In this document: piece after piece, positions 34,853-43,029 of the stretch | How positions within the stretch are numbered: the stretch's first letter is position 1 | Layout of the letters: each line of letters opens with the position of its first letter | Assembly (NCBI GenBank): GCA_910587635.1 | Contig: CAJUNB010000014.1 | Span: 1-64,000 of the forward strand | From: an uncultured Lachnospiraceae bacterium | Lineage (GTDB): Bacteria > Bacillota > Clostridia > Lachnospirales > Lachnospiraceae | DNA: 64,000 nucleotides | Direction of reading: 5' to 3' | Notes under the pieces: model-generated | The model's input: only the letters and a program-made list of their open reading frames with translations | Databases searched by the model: none | Told to the model about the DNA's origin: nothing | Position numbers and translations under genes: made by a program

Positions 34853-35740
34853 ATGGTCAGCGAAGTAAAATGGGATGATCGGTTCAATATCGGAGTAGAA
34901 GTAGTCGATAGAGCACACAGAAGACTCTTTGCCATTGTAAATAAACTGCTTGCTATGAATACAGATACAGAAAAGAACCGTCATGCCTGCAAAGAAGGTA
35001 TTAAATTTTTTAAAAATTATGCAGTCAAGCATTTTTCAGAAGAAGAAGCGTATATGAAGTCTATTAATTACAAAGGCTATCTTATGCATAAACAGCTGCA
35101 TGATAATTTATGGGAGATCACACTCCCGGCTCTGGAAAGAGATCTGGAGACATCCAGTTATTCTCTGGAATCTGTCAGACATTTTCTGAGTGTATGTGTT
35201 GGCTGGCTGGGGGGACATATTATGATCGAAGACCGGGCCATTACGGGAAGGATACAGAGCCGCTGGAGCTCTTCTAATGGAGAAATGGGGATAGAAGCCC
35301 TGGAAAAGGCGGTCATTCAGTACAGAAATTCGGTGTTTGAAGAGAATACACAGATTGTCAGCAGACATTTTAATGGAGAAGAGTTTGGAAAAAGTCTTTA
35401 TTATCGTCTGGTTTACAGTAATGAAGAGGGTCAGAAGATACAGGTGACGCTGGGATTTGAAGAAAGGCTCATACGTCATAGCCTGAAAGCAAAGGCCGGA
35501 ATTCAGATGACACAGACCGGAAAGATTATGGCAGATACAGTACGGGAATTTTTGCAGTTGTTTGTAAAATGTGTAGGGGAAAGCTTTGGACTGTCAGATG
35601 AATATGAACTGGAAAAGGATAATTTCCTGAATCGTCAGCAGTTCTCTAAGATTTTGGCGACAGAGAAACCAGAATACAGTTTACTGTTTGACGGCGTATA
35701 TGGATATTTTTCGTTTAGCGTGAAGAAAGATGACGCCTGA
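34853..35740 (+). CDS. Bacteriohemerythrin with extra C-terminal domain
   Basis: ATG 34853 follows AAAGGAGG; the ATG at 34823 overlaps the kinase end. Residues 1-140 are a hemerythrin with all diiron ligands visible: His in 'DRAHRRLF', His and Glu in 'HFSEEEAYM', two His in 'LMHKQLHDN', and His plus Asp in 'HIMIEDRAI'. It should bind O2 (or NO) reversibly. Residues about 165-295 form a second domain ('RLVYSNEEGQKIQVTLGFEE', 'KIMADTVREFLQLFVKCVGE') that looks CheX-like in pattern, but I am unsure. It may be co-transcribed with the kinase 26 bp upstream. The flavodiiron gene downstream suggests a role in oxygen handling. Confidence 0.8.
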   Translation: MVSEVKWDDRFNIGVEVVDRAHRRLFAIVNKLLAMNTDTEKNRHACKEGIKFFKNYAVKHFSEEEAYMKSINYKGYLMHKQLHDNLWEITLPALERDLETSSYSLESVRHFLSVCVGWLGGHIMIEDRAITGRIQSRWSSSNGEMGIEALEKAVIQYRNSVFEENTQIVSRHFNGEEFGKSLYYRLVYSNEEGQKIQVTLGFEERLIRHSLKAKAGIQMTQTGKIMADTVREFLQLFVKCVGESFGLSDEYELEKDNFLNRQQFSKILATEKPEYSLLFDGVYGYFSFSVKKDDA

Positions 35741-35819
35741 CACATACCTTGTGAAAGCGTGGATATAATAACAGCCGAGAAAGCAGAATAGTCAAGAGAA
35801 GGAGGCCGCGGAAAAGCCA

Positions 35820-36974
35820 TTGGAAAAAGTAACAGAGAGTATTATCAATGTTGGAGTAAATGACAAAGAAATCACACTATTTGAAGGACAATATAAGATA
35901 AGAAATGGCATGGCTTATAATTCTTATCTGATTTTGGATGAGAAGACAGCGGTTATGGATACAGTTGATCACAGAGTCCTTGATACATGGCTCTCCCATT
36001 TGACAGAAGGGCTGAACGGGAGAGAGGTGGACTATCTGGTGGTTCAGCATATGGAGCCCGATCATTCGGGAAGTGTGAAAGAGCTGATAAACAGGTTTCC
36101 AAAGATAAAAATCGTGGGAAGTGCCATGACATTTACGATGCTGAACCAGTTTTTTGGAGAAAGTATGCAGGACCGGGCCGTTATCGTAAAAGAAGGAGAT
36201 GGATTGGAACTTGGCAGTCACAATCTTCGGTTTTTTAATGCACCCATGGTGCACTGGCCGGAAGTTATTGTGACATATGAGCAGTCAGAAAACATTGTCT
36301 TCAGTGCAGATGGATTTGGCAAATTTGGAACGAGAGATGCCAGGGAAGACTGGGCAAGTGAAGCAGCCAGATATTATTTTAATATTTGCGGGAAATACGG
36401 AATGCAGGTACAGGCACTTTTGAAGAAACTGGCAGGACTATCGATTTCCGTCATCTGCCCGCTGCACGGCCCTGTTTTGACAGAAAATCTGGGATTTTAT
36501 ATGGATAAATATAATGTGTGGAGCAGCTATGAGCCAGAAGAGGCAGGTGTATTGATTGCATATGCATCTATCTATGGCCATACAAAAGAAGCGGCCATAA
36601 AGTTACAGGAGATTCTGAAAAACAAAGGAGAGAAAAATGTTATAACAACGGACCTGTGCCGGGATGATATGCATGAGGCGGTGAAGGATGCATTTTGTTA
36701 TGACAGACTTGTACTGGCGGCAGCTTCCTATGATGGGGGTATGTTCCCGGCTATGGCGGATTTTCTATATCGTTTGAAGTCCAAAAACTGTCAGAAGAGA
36801 CGGGTGGCACTGATCGAAAATGGTTCCTGGGCACCCTGTGCAGGAAATGCCATGAAAGCATATGTGGAAGAGATGAAAAACATGACATTGGTGTCACCAA
36901 TTATTACTATAAAATCAGCAATGAAATCGGAGACGATAACGGAGTTGGAACATCTGGCAGATGCCCTTATGTGA
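35820..36974 (+). CDS. fprA: A-type flavoprotein (flavodiiron protein, oxygen/NO reductase)
   Basis: Start TTG 35820 lies after AAGGAGGCCGCGGAAAAGCC, a rather long spacing. The product has 384 residues. The N-terminal beta-lactamase-like domain has diiron ligands 'HMEPDHSG' (H-x-E-x-D-H near 79-84), 'PMVHWPE' (His), 'SADGFG' (Asp) and 'CPLHGPV' (His). The C-terminal flavodoxin domain starts near 245 ('IAYASIYGHTKEAAIKLQEI'). It reduces O2 to water (or NO to N2O) using electrons from rubredoxin or a flavoprotein. There is no rubredoxin domain here. It ends at a strong terminator. Confidence 0.9.
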   Translation: MEKVTESIINVGVNDKEITLFEGQYKIRNGMAYNSYLILDEKTAVMDTVDHRVLDTWLSHLTEGLNGREVDYLVVQHMEPDHSGSVKELINRFPKIKIVGSAMTFTMLNQFFGESMQDRAVIVKEGDGLELGSHNLRFFNAPMVHWPEVIVTYEQSENIVFSADGFGKFGTRDAREDWASEAARYYFNICGKYGMQVQALLKKLAGLSISVICPLHGPVLTENLGFYMDKYNVWSSYEPEEAGVLIAYASIYGHTKEAAIKLQEILKNKGEKNVITTDLCRDDMHEAVKDAFCYDRLVLAAASYDGGMFPAMADFLYRLKSKNCQKRRVALIENGSWAPCAGNAMKAYVEEMKNMTLVSPIITIKSAMKSETITELEHLADALM

Positions 36975-37003
36975 CAACATGTCAGATATTGTTTTAGATA
37001 TTA

Positions 37004-37038
37004 GCCTGTTCTGTACAGAGTATCGGTACAGAACAGGC
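37004..37038. terminator. Terminator between the flavodiiron gene and ytaF
   Basis: GCCTGTTCTGTAC (37004-37016) and GTACAGAACAGGC (37026-37038), perfect 13-bp stem, followed by GTTTCTATT. Confidence 0.85.
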
Positions 37039-37104
37039 GTTTCTATTCAATGGGAAAATCGAGTAAATGACATGGTTTTGGGCGTGCATTCCCTGAGGAT
37101 ATAT

Positions 37105-37659
37105 TCAGGAAAGGAAAGACCCCAGGGCCAGGAGCAGCAGCATAATGCCTGACAGCAGATCGGCATAGCGGCTGGAGAGACAAAAAAGAGGAGTATTTCC
37201 CAGATGGTTTCCAGCAGGTAACAGTAGAATAGAAGTGAGAAAAGTAATGATGACAGTAGGCAGCAACAGAATGCCGGACATGCTGGCACCGATGCCGATG
37301 CCGATGTTGTTGAGAGAAAGGGCTGTACCGATCAGAAATACTTCTTTATAAGGTAAGGTAACACGAAAACTCTCAGCATGAAGATCGGCAGAAGCGCGAA
37401 GCAGAGGCTTTACAATATAAAAGATACCAAGTATCAGTAAAATACCACTTCCAATATAACTGGCCAGAGAGGAAGGCAGGAGAGTAAGTATCCGGTTGCC
37501 CAGTGAAAGGGATAAAAGGGTACCGGCAAAGGAAATCAGACTGATGAGGAGATTTTGCAGAAAAGTAATGTGTACTTTGCGAATGCCGTAGGACATTCCA
37601 AGAATAAAAGCATCAATATTGACAGAGAGGGCAAAAATAAGAGAGGAAACTATATACAT
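37105..37659 (-). CDS. ytaF: YtaF/MntP-type membrane protein
   Basis: ATG at 37659-37657 on the minus strand follows GGAGCG six bases upstream. The open frame extends much further up, but there it runs through hairpin-rich leader sequence of the opposite gene. The product has 184 residues with six hydrophobic segments and the twin-Asp type motif 'ALSVNIDAFILGMSYGIRK' in helix 1 and 'ALSLNNIGIGIGASMSG' later, typical of the MntP/YtaF superfamily. YtaF is a sporulation-linked membrane protein; MntP exports manganese. Length and lack of a second Asp pair favour the YtaF side. It is divergent from yitT. Confidence 0.75.
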   Translation of the reverse strand: MYIVSSLIFALSVNIDAFILGMSYGIRKVHITFLQNLLISLISFAGTLLSLSLGNRILTLLPSSLASYIGSGILLILGIFYIVKPLLRASADLHAESFRVTLPYKEVFLIGTALSLNNIGIGIGASMSGILLLPTVIITFLTSILLLPAGNHLGNTPLFCLSSRYADLLSGIMLLLLALGSFLS

Positions 37660-37739
37660 GAAATCGCTCCAAAAAACAATTTTCGTCATTTCATAACTAT
37701 CATATTCAGAAACACAGATATCGTTCGACAGAAAGCTGT

Positions 37740-37769
37740 TTGAAGGAGGAAGTAGGGGTGTGGTATAAT
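37740..37769 (+). promoter_or_regulatory. Sigma-A promoter of yitT
   Basis: TTGAAG (37740-37745), 18-bp spacer, TATAAT (37764-37769). Confidence 0.65.
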
Positions 37770-38001
37770 ATACACGAAAGCAATGAGCACTGCCAAAACA
37801 GAAGATGCCAATTTGACTGCTTGCAGGCAAAATTGGCAGCTGCTGTTTTGATAGGGCGAAGCCCGTGAATGAGGAAAACCGCAGGTTTTCCGAATGAGCA
37901 GTGCGAATGAAGTGAGCAGTGCGAAAGAAGCGAGGAGCAGTGCGAAAGAAGCGAGGAGCAGTGCGAAAGATGAAATATTGCCCCGGGGAGGAACGCAGAA
38001 T
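37770..38001 (+). promoter_or_regulatory. Long structured leader of yitT (TGCTTGCA-tip family, copy 2)
   Basis: After the promoter comes GAAAGCAATGAGCA, then a nested hairpin: CAAAACAG (37794-37801) with CTGTTTTG (37843-37850), GCCAATTT (37807-37814) with AAATTGGC (37830-37837), and tip CTGC-TT-GCAG. Two more hairpins follow: GGGC-GAA-GCCC and GGAAAACC-GCA-GGTTTTCC. Four repeats beginning GAGCAGTGCGAA then start at 37896, 37914, 37935 and 37956 (periods 18, 21, 21). The ribosome binding site GGGGAGG (37985-37991) closes the leader. The first part is laid out like the hprK leader at 44918-45131. Confidence 0.75.
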
Positions 38002-38910
38002 ATGAATAAAAATATGGAGAAAATAACAGATCGTCAATTTTTACGGGAACAGGGAAAGTCATTATTGGGTGGGATTGCCGGGATGCTTCTTTATGCCATA
38101 GGGATGAATTGCTTTATTGTTCCTGTAGGTTTGTACAGTGGCGGTCTTATGGGGTTTTGCCAGTTAATTCGTACATTACTGATCAGGTGTTTTCCGTTGT
38201 TGGCCGGCATGGTGGACATTGCGGGCATTATATATTATCTGTTGAATATCCCTCTTATTCTCGTGGCGATACGAAACATTGGGAAAAAATTTGTCGTTAA
38301 AACGATTCTCTGTGTAACAGCCATGACTATTTTCCTGTCGGTGATTCCCATACCTTTGACGCCGATTATGGAGGATGATATCCTGGCATCATGCCTGATC
38401 GGGGGCATTTTATGCGGAGCAGGGCTGGGGATCCCTCTCAGAATGAGTTGCTCCAGTGGTGGTATGGATATTCTGGGATTGACAATGATTAAGCTGGGGA
38501 AAAATTTCAGTGTAGGAAAGATCAATCTTTTGGTGAATGCAGTCCTTTATGGTATCTGCCTGTTTCTGTTTGATGTACCTACAGTTATTTATTCTTTGAT
38601 CTATGCCTCTGTCAGTGCCATGGCTGTGGACAGACTTCATTCTCAAAATATTAATGTGGAAGTGACGGTAGTTACGAATGAAAGATGGGAGGAAATGGAA
38701 AAGGATATTCTGGCCCATATGGACAGGGGAATTACAAAATGGAATGCCAAAGGAGCATATACAGAAGCGGATAAGCAGGTATTGTATATTATGGTTTCCA
38801 AATATGAACTTGTTCATTTGAAATATATTATAAAAAAGCATGACCCCCATGCATTCATTGTCGTGAATGAGGGAGTCAATATCAGTGGACATTTTCTGAA
38901 AAAGCTATGA
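38002..38910 (+). CDS. YitT-family membrane protein (DUF161/DUF2179)
   Basis: ATG 38002 follows GGGGAGG. An in-frame ATG at 37894 would add 36 residues made of SSAKEAR-like repeats encoded by the leader; it has no ribosome binding site. The product has 302 residues. Five to six membrane segments (about 15-190, with 'CSSGGMDILGLTMIKLGKNF') are followed by a cytoplasmic DUF2179 domain (about 215-300, 'VEVTVVTNERWEEMEKDILA', 'VLYIMVSKYELVHLKYIIKK'). The function of the family is not established. The gene ends tail-to-tail with pyrG, the stop codons overlapping by six bases. Confidence 0.82.
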   Translation: MNKNMEKITDRQFLREQGKSLLGGIAGMLLYAIGMNCFIVPVGLYSGGLMGFCQLIRTLLIRCFPLLAGMVDIAGIIYYLLNIPLILVAIRNIGKKFVVKTILCVTAMTIFLSVIPIPLTPIMEDDILASCLIGGILCGAGLGIPLRMSCSSGGMDILGLTMIKLGKNFSVGKINLLVNAVLYGICLFLFDVPTVIYSLIYASVSAMAVDRLHSQNINVEVTVVTNERWEEMEKDILAHMDRGITKWNAKGAYTEADKQVLYIMVSKYELVHLKYIIKKHDPHAFIVVNEGVNISGHFLKKL

Positions 38911-40512
38911 GCGCCTGCCTTCCATGGAAGCTTTGATAAATCCACTAAAGAGTGGGTGTGGGCGGTTGGGTCGTGACTTTAGCTCCGGGTGTGCCTGAGT
39001 GGCGATAAAAAACGGGTGCTCAGGAAGCTCGCACATCTCCACGATACGGCCATCAGGAGAGAGGCCTGACAATTTCATACCATGCTCCGTCAGGACAGCC
39101 CGAAAATCATTGTTGACTTCATAACGGTGTCTGTGCCGCTCGTGAATTGTCTTTTCCTGATAGAGTTCATAGGCTCTGGAAGACTCGTCCAATACACAGG
39201 GATAGGAACCGAGGCGCAGAGTTCCGCCGATGTCTTCCACATCATTCTGATCTGGCATCAGTGCGATGACAGGATGTGTGGTAGCAGGATCCAGTTCTAC
39301 ACTGTGGGCATCGGAATAGCCGATTTTATTTCTTGCAAATTCTACAATAGCGAGCTGCATACCGAGACACAGTCCGAGGAAAGGAACGTTGTGTTCTCTT
39401 GCATAAGTAATGGCGTTAATTTTACCTTCAATACCCCGATGACCGAAACCTCCGGGAACAAGGATGCCGTCCACATCAGAAAGTAGTTCGTCTACATTTT
39501 GCATGGAGACAGTTTCTGAATCGATCCATTTGATATTGACGGTGGCTCTTTGAGAAATGCCGCCGTGTTTTAATGCTTCCACAACACTGATATAGGCGTC
39601 GTGGAGCTGAATATATTTTCCGACGAGAGCAATCGTCACTTCCTGAGTGGGAGAACGAAGTGCATCCACCATCTCTTCCCAATCCTGCAGATCGGGTTTG
39701 GGACAATCCAGGGCGAGACATTCGCAGGCAACTTGTGCCAGTTGTTCTTTTTCCATGGCGAGAGGGGCTTCATACAGGTATTCCACATCCAGATTTTGCA
39801 GCACATACCGGCTGGGTACATTACAGAACAGAGCAATTTTATCTTTGATATCCTGTCCGAGGGGATGTTCGCTTCTGCACACAATAATATCAGGCTGGAT
39901 TCCCATTCCCTGCAGTTCCTTGACACTTGCCTGCGTAGGCTTTGTCTTCATTTCCTGTGAGGCATGAAGATAGGGAATGAGTGTAACATGGATGAGAATT
40001 GCATTTTCTCTGCCGATTTCATGCTGGAACTGCCGAATGGATTCCAGAAAAGGCTGACTTTCAATGTCACCAACCGTTCCCCCCACTTCAATAATGGCAA
40101 TTCGGGTTTCTTCATCTGTAAAGTTCCGGTAAAACCGGCTTTTGATTTCGTTTGTAATATGGGGAATGACCTGTACAGTCCCTCCACCGTAATCACCACG
40201 GCGTTCTTTTTGCAGGACGGACCAGTAGACCTTTCCGGTAGTTACATTGGAGTTTTTATTGAGACTTTCATCAATAAAACGTTCATAGTGTCCCAGATCC
40301 AGGTCAGTTTCCGCACCATCATCGGTTACGAATACTTCGCCGTGCTGTATTGGATTCATTGTCCCGGGGTCTATATTGATATAAGGATCAAATTTCTGCA
40401 TGGTGACTTTATAACCGCGGGCTTTTAAAAGTCTTCCCAGAGATGCGGCTGTAATTCCTTTTCCAAGGCCGGACACGACACCGCCTGTTACGAACACATA
40501 TTTTACTGGCAT
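38905..40512 (-). CDS. pyrG: CTP synthase
   Basis: ATG at 40512-40510 on the minus strand follows TCAGGAGTAATTTACC. The product has 535 residues, full length. The N-terminal synthetase domain starts 'KYVFVTGGVVSGLGKGITAA'. The C-terminal class I glutamine amidotransferase has nucleophile Cys in 'FLGLCLGMQLAIVEF' and a late His/Glu pair in 'ATQAHPELKSRPNRPHPLF'. It makes CTP from UTP, ATP and glutamine. A small hairpin (40543-40559) lies in its leader. The gene has no visible terminator, as it meets yitT head-on. Confidence 0.95.
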   Translation of the reverse strand: MPVKYVFVTGGVVSGLGKGITAASLGRLLKARGYKVTMQKFDPYINIDPGTMNPIQHGEVFVTDDGAETDLDLGHYERFIDESLNKNSNVTTGKVYWSVLQKERRGDYGGGTVQVIPHITNEIKSRFYRNFTDEETRIAIIEVGGTVGDIESQPFLESIRQFQHEIGRENAILIHVTLIPYLHASQEMKTKPTQASVKELQGMGIQPDIIVCRSEHPLGQDIKDKIALFCNVPSRYVLQNLDVEYLYEAPLAMEKEQLAQVACECLALDCPKPDLQDWEEMVDALRSPTQEVTIALVGKYIQLHDAYISVVEALKHGGISQRATVNIKWIDSETVSMQNVDELLSDVDGILVPGGFGHRGIEGKINAITYAREHNVPFLGLCLGMQLAIVEFARNKIGYSDAHSVELDPATTHPVIALMPDQNDVEDIGGTLRLGSYPCVLDESSRAYELYQEKTIHERHRHRYEVNNDFRAVLTEHGMKLSGLSPDGRIVEMCELPEHPFFIATQAHPELKSRPNRPHPLFSGFIKASMEGRRS

Positions 40513-40542
40513 GGTAAATTACTCCTGAATTATGATTCCTGC

Positions 40543-40559
40543 GGGGAATTTGATTCCCC
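40543..40559 (-). promoter_or_regulatory. Small hairpin in the pyrG leader
   Basis: GGGGAAT-TTG-ATTCCCC, about 30 nt before the pyrG start. There is no U-run after it, so it is not the classic pyrG attenuator of Bacillus. Confidence 0.4.
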
Positions 40560-40676
40560 ATTATCTGCTACGATATACTGACTCATTGTATCATGAGAAA
40601 TAGGAAAAAACCACTGTTTTTTCATAAATGTTTTATAGTTTTAGGCTTTTTTCATGGAATTTTCATGGAATGGAAC

Positions 40677-40705
40677 TTGATTTATAAAGGGACTGTCTCT
40701 ATAAT
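40677..40705 (+). promoter_or_regulatory. Sigma-A promoter of ftsH
   Basis: TTGATT (40677-40682), 17-bp spacer, TATAAT (40700-40705), 43 bp before the start at 40749. Confidence 0.75.
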
Positions 40706-40748
40706 GAAAATGATAGTCTTCCGGGAAAACGGAAGGCAGGAGGGATAT

Positions 40749-42881
40749 ATGGACAATGGAAATTTGAATCAATATGGAGAAGGAAACGGCGGGAATAATA
40801 ACCGGGGCGGCAACAATGGCAATCGGGGAGGTGGACAAGGAGACCAGAATCCCCGTCGGCAGAGTTTGCTGCTTTTACTTGTTGCAGCGCTGGTGACTTT
40901 GCTCTGTATGAGTTATTTTATGAAAGTGATGGGAAATGCCACCAATCAGGAAATTCCCTATAATGAATTTGTCAAAATGGTGGAAGACGGAGAAGTGGAA
41001 AGTGTGGAGATCACTTCCGACAGGATCAATATCGTACCCAAACAGCCAAAGCAGCAAAAAGAAAGTCTGTTGTACCAGACGCCGCAGATAACTTATTATA
41101 CGGGAAAAGTGGAGGACGATGATACGCTGACAGAGCGGCTGCTGACGCACAATGTGGAAGTTTCGGGAGATATCCCTGATAATTCCAGTTTTCTTTTATC
41201 GATTCTTGTGACTTATGTATTGCCGATTGCGCTGTGCTGGATATTGCTCAGTTTTCTGTTCCGTAAGATGTCAGGGGGCGGAGGCCCTATGGGAGTGGGA
41301 AAGAGCAATGCCAAAGTGTATGTACAGAAAGAAACCGGTGTCACTTTCAAAGATGTGGCCGGAGAGGATGAAGCAAAGGAGTCTCTGCAGGAAGTTGTGG
41401 ACTTTCTGCACAATCCGGGACGCTATGTAAAGATCGGTGCGAAATTGCCAAAGGGAGCCCTGCTCGTGGGACCACCCGGGACGGGTAAGACTTTACTTGC
41501 CAAGGCAGTGGCCGGAGAAGCTCATGTGCCCTTCTTTTCCCTGACGGGTTCCGACTTCATAGAGCTGTATGTGGGTGTGGGAGCTTCCCGCGTGAGAGAT
41601 CTGTTCAAAGAAGCGACAAAAAATGCACCATGCATTATTTTTATAGATGAAATCGATGCTATTGGGCGCAGCCGGGATTCCAAATATGGCGGTGGCAATG
41701 AAGAGAGAGAACAGACGTTGAATCAGCTTCTTTCAGAGATGGACGGTTTTGACACTTCCAAAGGAATCCTGATTTTGGGAGCCACCAACAGGCCGGAAAT
41801 TCTGGACAAGGCCTTGCTTCGTCCAGGCCGGTTTGACAGACGGATTATTGTGGATAAGCCGGATTTAAAAGGCCGTGTGGAAATATTGAAGGTACATGCC
41901 AAAGATGTGCTGATGGACGATAGTGTGGATTTGGATGCGATTGCTCTTGCGACAAGCGGTGCGGTAGGGTCTGACCTGGCCAATATGATCAATGAAGCTG
42001 CCATCAATGCGGTAAAAGAAGGCAGAGGATATGTATGTCAGAAAGATCTGTTCAACGCGGTGGAAGTCGTCCTTGTGGGAAAAGAGAAGAAGGACCGGAT
42101 CATGAGTAAAGAGGAACGGAAGATCGTTTCCTATCATGAAGTGGGTCACGCCCTGATCAGTGCTTTGCAGAAAAATTCCGAGCCTGTGCAAAAGATCACC
42201 ATTGTTCCCAGGACGATGGGAGCGCTGGGGTATGTAATGCATGTGCCGGAAGAAGAGAAATATCTGAATACCCAGGCGGAGCTTCATGATATGCTGGTAG
42301 GGCTCCTGGGAGGACGGGCAGCAGAGGAACTCGTATTTGATACAGTGACAACAGGAGCTGCCAATGATATTGAAAAGGCTACCAATATTGCCAGAAGTAT
42401 GGTTACGCAGTACGGCATGAGCAAAAAGTTCGGTCTGATGGGACTGGAATCTGTGGAGAGCCGTTATCTGGACGGACGGACGGTTATGAATTGCGCCGAT
42501 GTCACTGCCGCCGATGTGGATGCAGAAGTGATGAAGATCCTGAAAGAGGGATATAAAGAAGCAAAGCGCCTGTTAAAGGACAATCGCAAGGTAATGGATG
42601 AACTGGCGGATTTTCTGATTCAGAAAGAGACAATAACCGGTAAGGAATTTATGAAGATTTTCCGAAAGATCAAAGGTATCCCCGAGCCGAAAGAGGAAAA
42701 AGAGAAAGATAAAGATACAAAAGATGGAAAAGAGAAAAGTACGGAAACAGACAATCCGTCTGACAGGGGACCGTCTGGAGAGGAACAGAAAAAAGAAAGT
42801 GTCATAAAAGAAGAGGATTCTTCTGAAAAGGCGGAAAATCCTGTCTCCGTACGTCAGAGAATAATTGTCAGAGAAGATTAA
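40749..42881 (+). CDS. ftsH: ATP-dependent zinc metalloprotease FtsH
   Basis: ATG 40749 follows GGCAGGAGGGATAT and lies just after the promoter; earlier in-frame starts lie upstream of that promoter. The product has 710 residues: an Asn/Gly-rich cytoplasmic head (1-35), two membrane segments (about 40-58 and 155-175) around a small extracytoplasmic domain, and an AAA domain. The AAA domain has Walker A GPPGTGKT (near 241), Walker B 'IIFIDEIDAIGRS' and 'LLRPGRFDRR'. A zinc protease domain follows with HEVGH (near 463). The last 60 or so residues are a highly charged tail (KEEKEKDKDTKDGKEKS-like). It degrades membrane and regulatory proteins. Confidence 0.95.
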   Translation: MDNGNLNQYGEGNGGNNNRGGNNGNRGGGQGDQNPRRQSLLLLLVAALVTLLCMSYFMKVMGNATNQEIPYNEFVKMVEDGEVESVEITSDRINIVPKQPKQQKESLLYQTPQITYYTGKVEDDDTLTERLLTHNVEVSGDIPDNSSFLLSILVTYVLPIALCWILLSFLFRKMSGGGGPMGVGKSNAKVYVQKETGVTFKDVAGEDEAKESLQEVVDFLHNPGRYVKIGAKLPKGALLVGPPGTGKTLLAKAVAGEAHVPFFSLTGSDFIELYVGVGASRVRDLFKEATKNAPCIIFIDEIDAIGRSRDSKYGGGNEEREQTLNQLLSEMDGFDTSKGILILGATNRPEILDKALLRPGRFDRRIIVDKPDLKGRVEILKVHAKDVLMDDSVDLDAIALATSGAVGSDLANMINEAAINAVKEGRGYVCQKDLFNAVEVVLVGKEKKDRIMSKEERKIVSYHEVGHALISALQKNSEPVQKITIVPRTMGALGYVMHVPEEEKYLNTQAELHDMLVGLLGGRAAEELVFDTVTTGAANDIEKATNIARSMVTQYGMSKKFGLMGLESVESRYLDGRTVMNCADVTAADVDAEVMKILKEGYKEAKRLLKDNRKVMDELADFLIQKETITGKEFMKIFRKIKGIPEPKEEKEKDKDTKDGKEKSTETDNPSDRGPSGEEQKKESVIKEEDSSEKAENPVSVRQRIIVRED

Positions 42882-42899
42882 ATAAAGGAAAGGTACAGG

Positions 42900-42930
42900 C
42901 AGAACTGTTGCAGGAATTGCAGCAGTTCTG
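42900..42930 (+). terminator. Hairpin after ftsH
   Basis: CAGAACTG...TGCA with TGCAGCAGTTCTG (42900-42930) forms a good stem, but only ATTCTG follows, so termination would be weak. Confidence 0.45.
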
Positions 42931-43029
42931 ATTCTGTGCACAGCTTGCGTGCGAAGGCTCTGTTTTGTAGTCTGTCTCTAAAGGAAAGCTGTACAGATGT
43001 GATTTTTTGGATATGGATGGGGAAATACT

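Noticed and set aside
37896..37976. Regular 21-bp repeats as a CRISPR array
   Set aside because: Only four units, no spacers between them, and they are inside a gene leader; no cas genes.
37660..38037. N-terminal extension of the YtaF-like protein on the minus strand
   Set aside because: It would translate the complement of the yitT promoter, hairpins and repeats; ATG 37659 has its own ribosome binding site.
40513..40620. Classic pyrG attenuator
   Set aside because: The leader hairpin has no U-run, and a G-run transcription start as in Bacillus pyrG is not evident.
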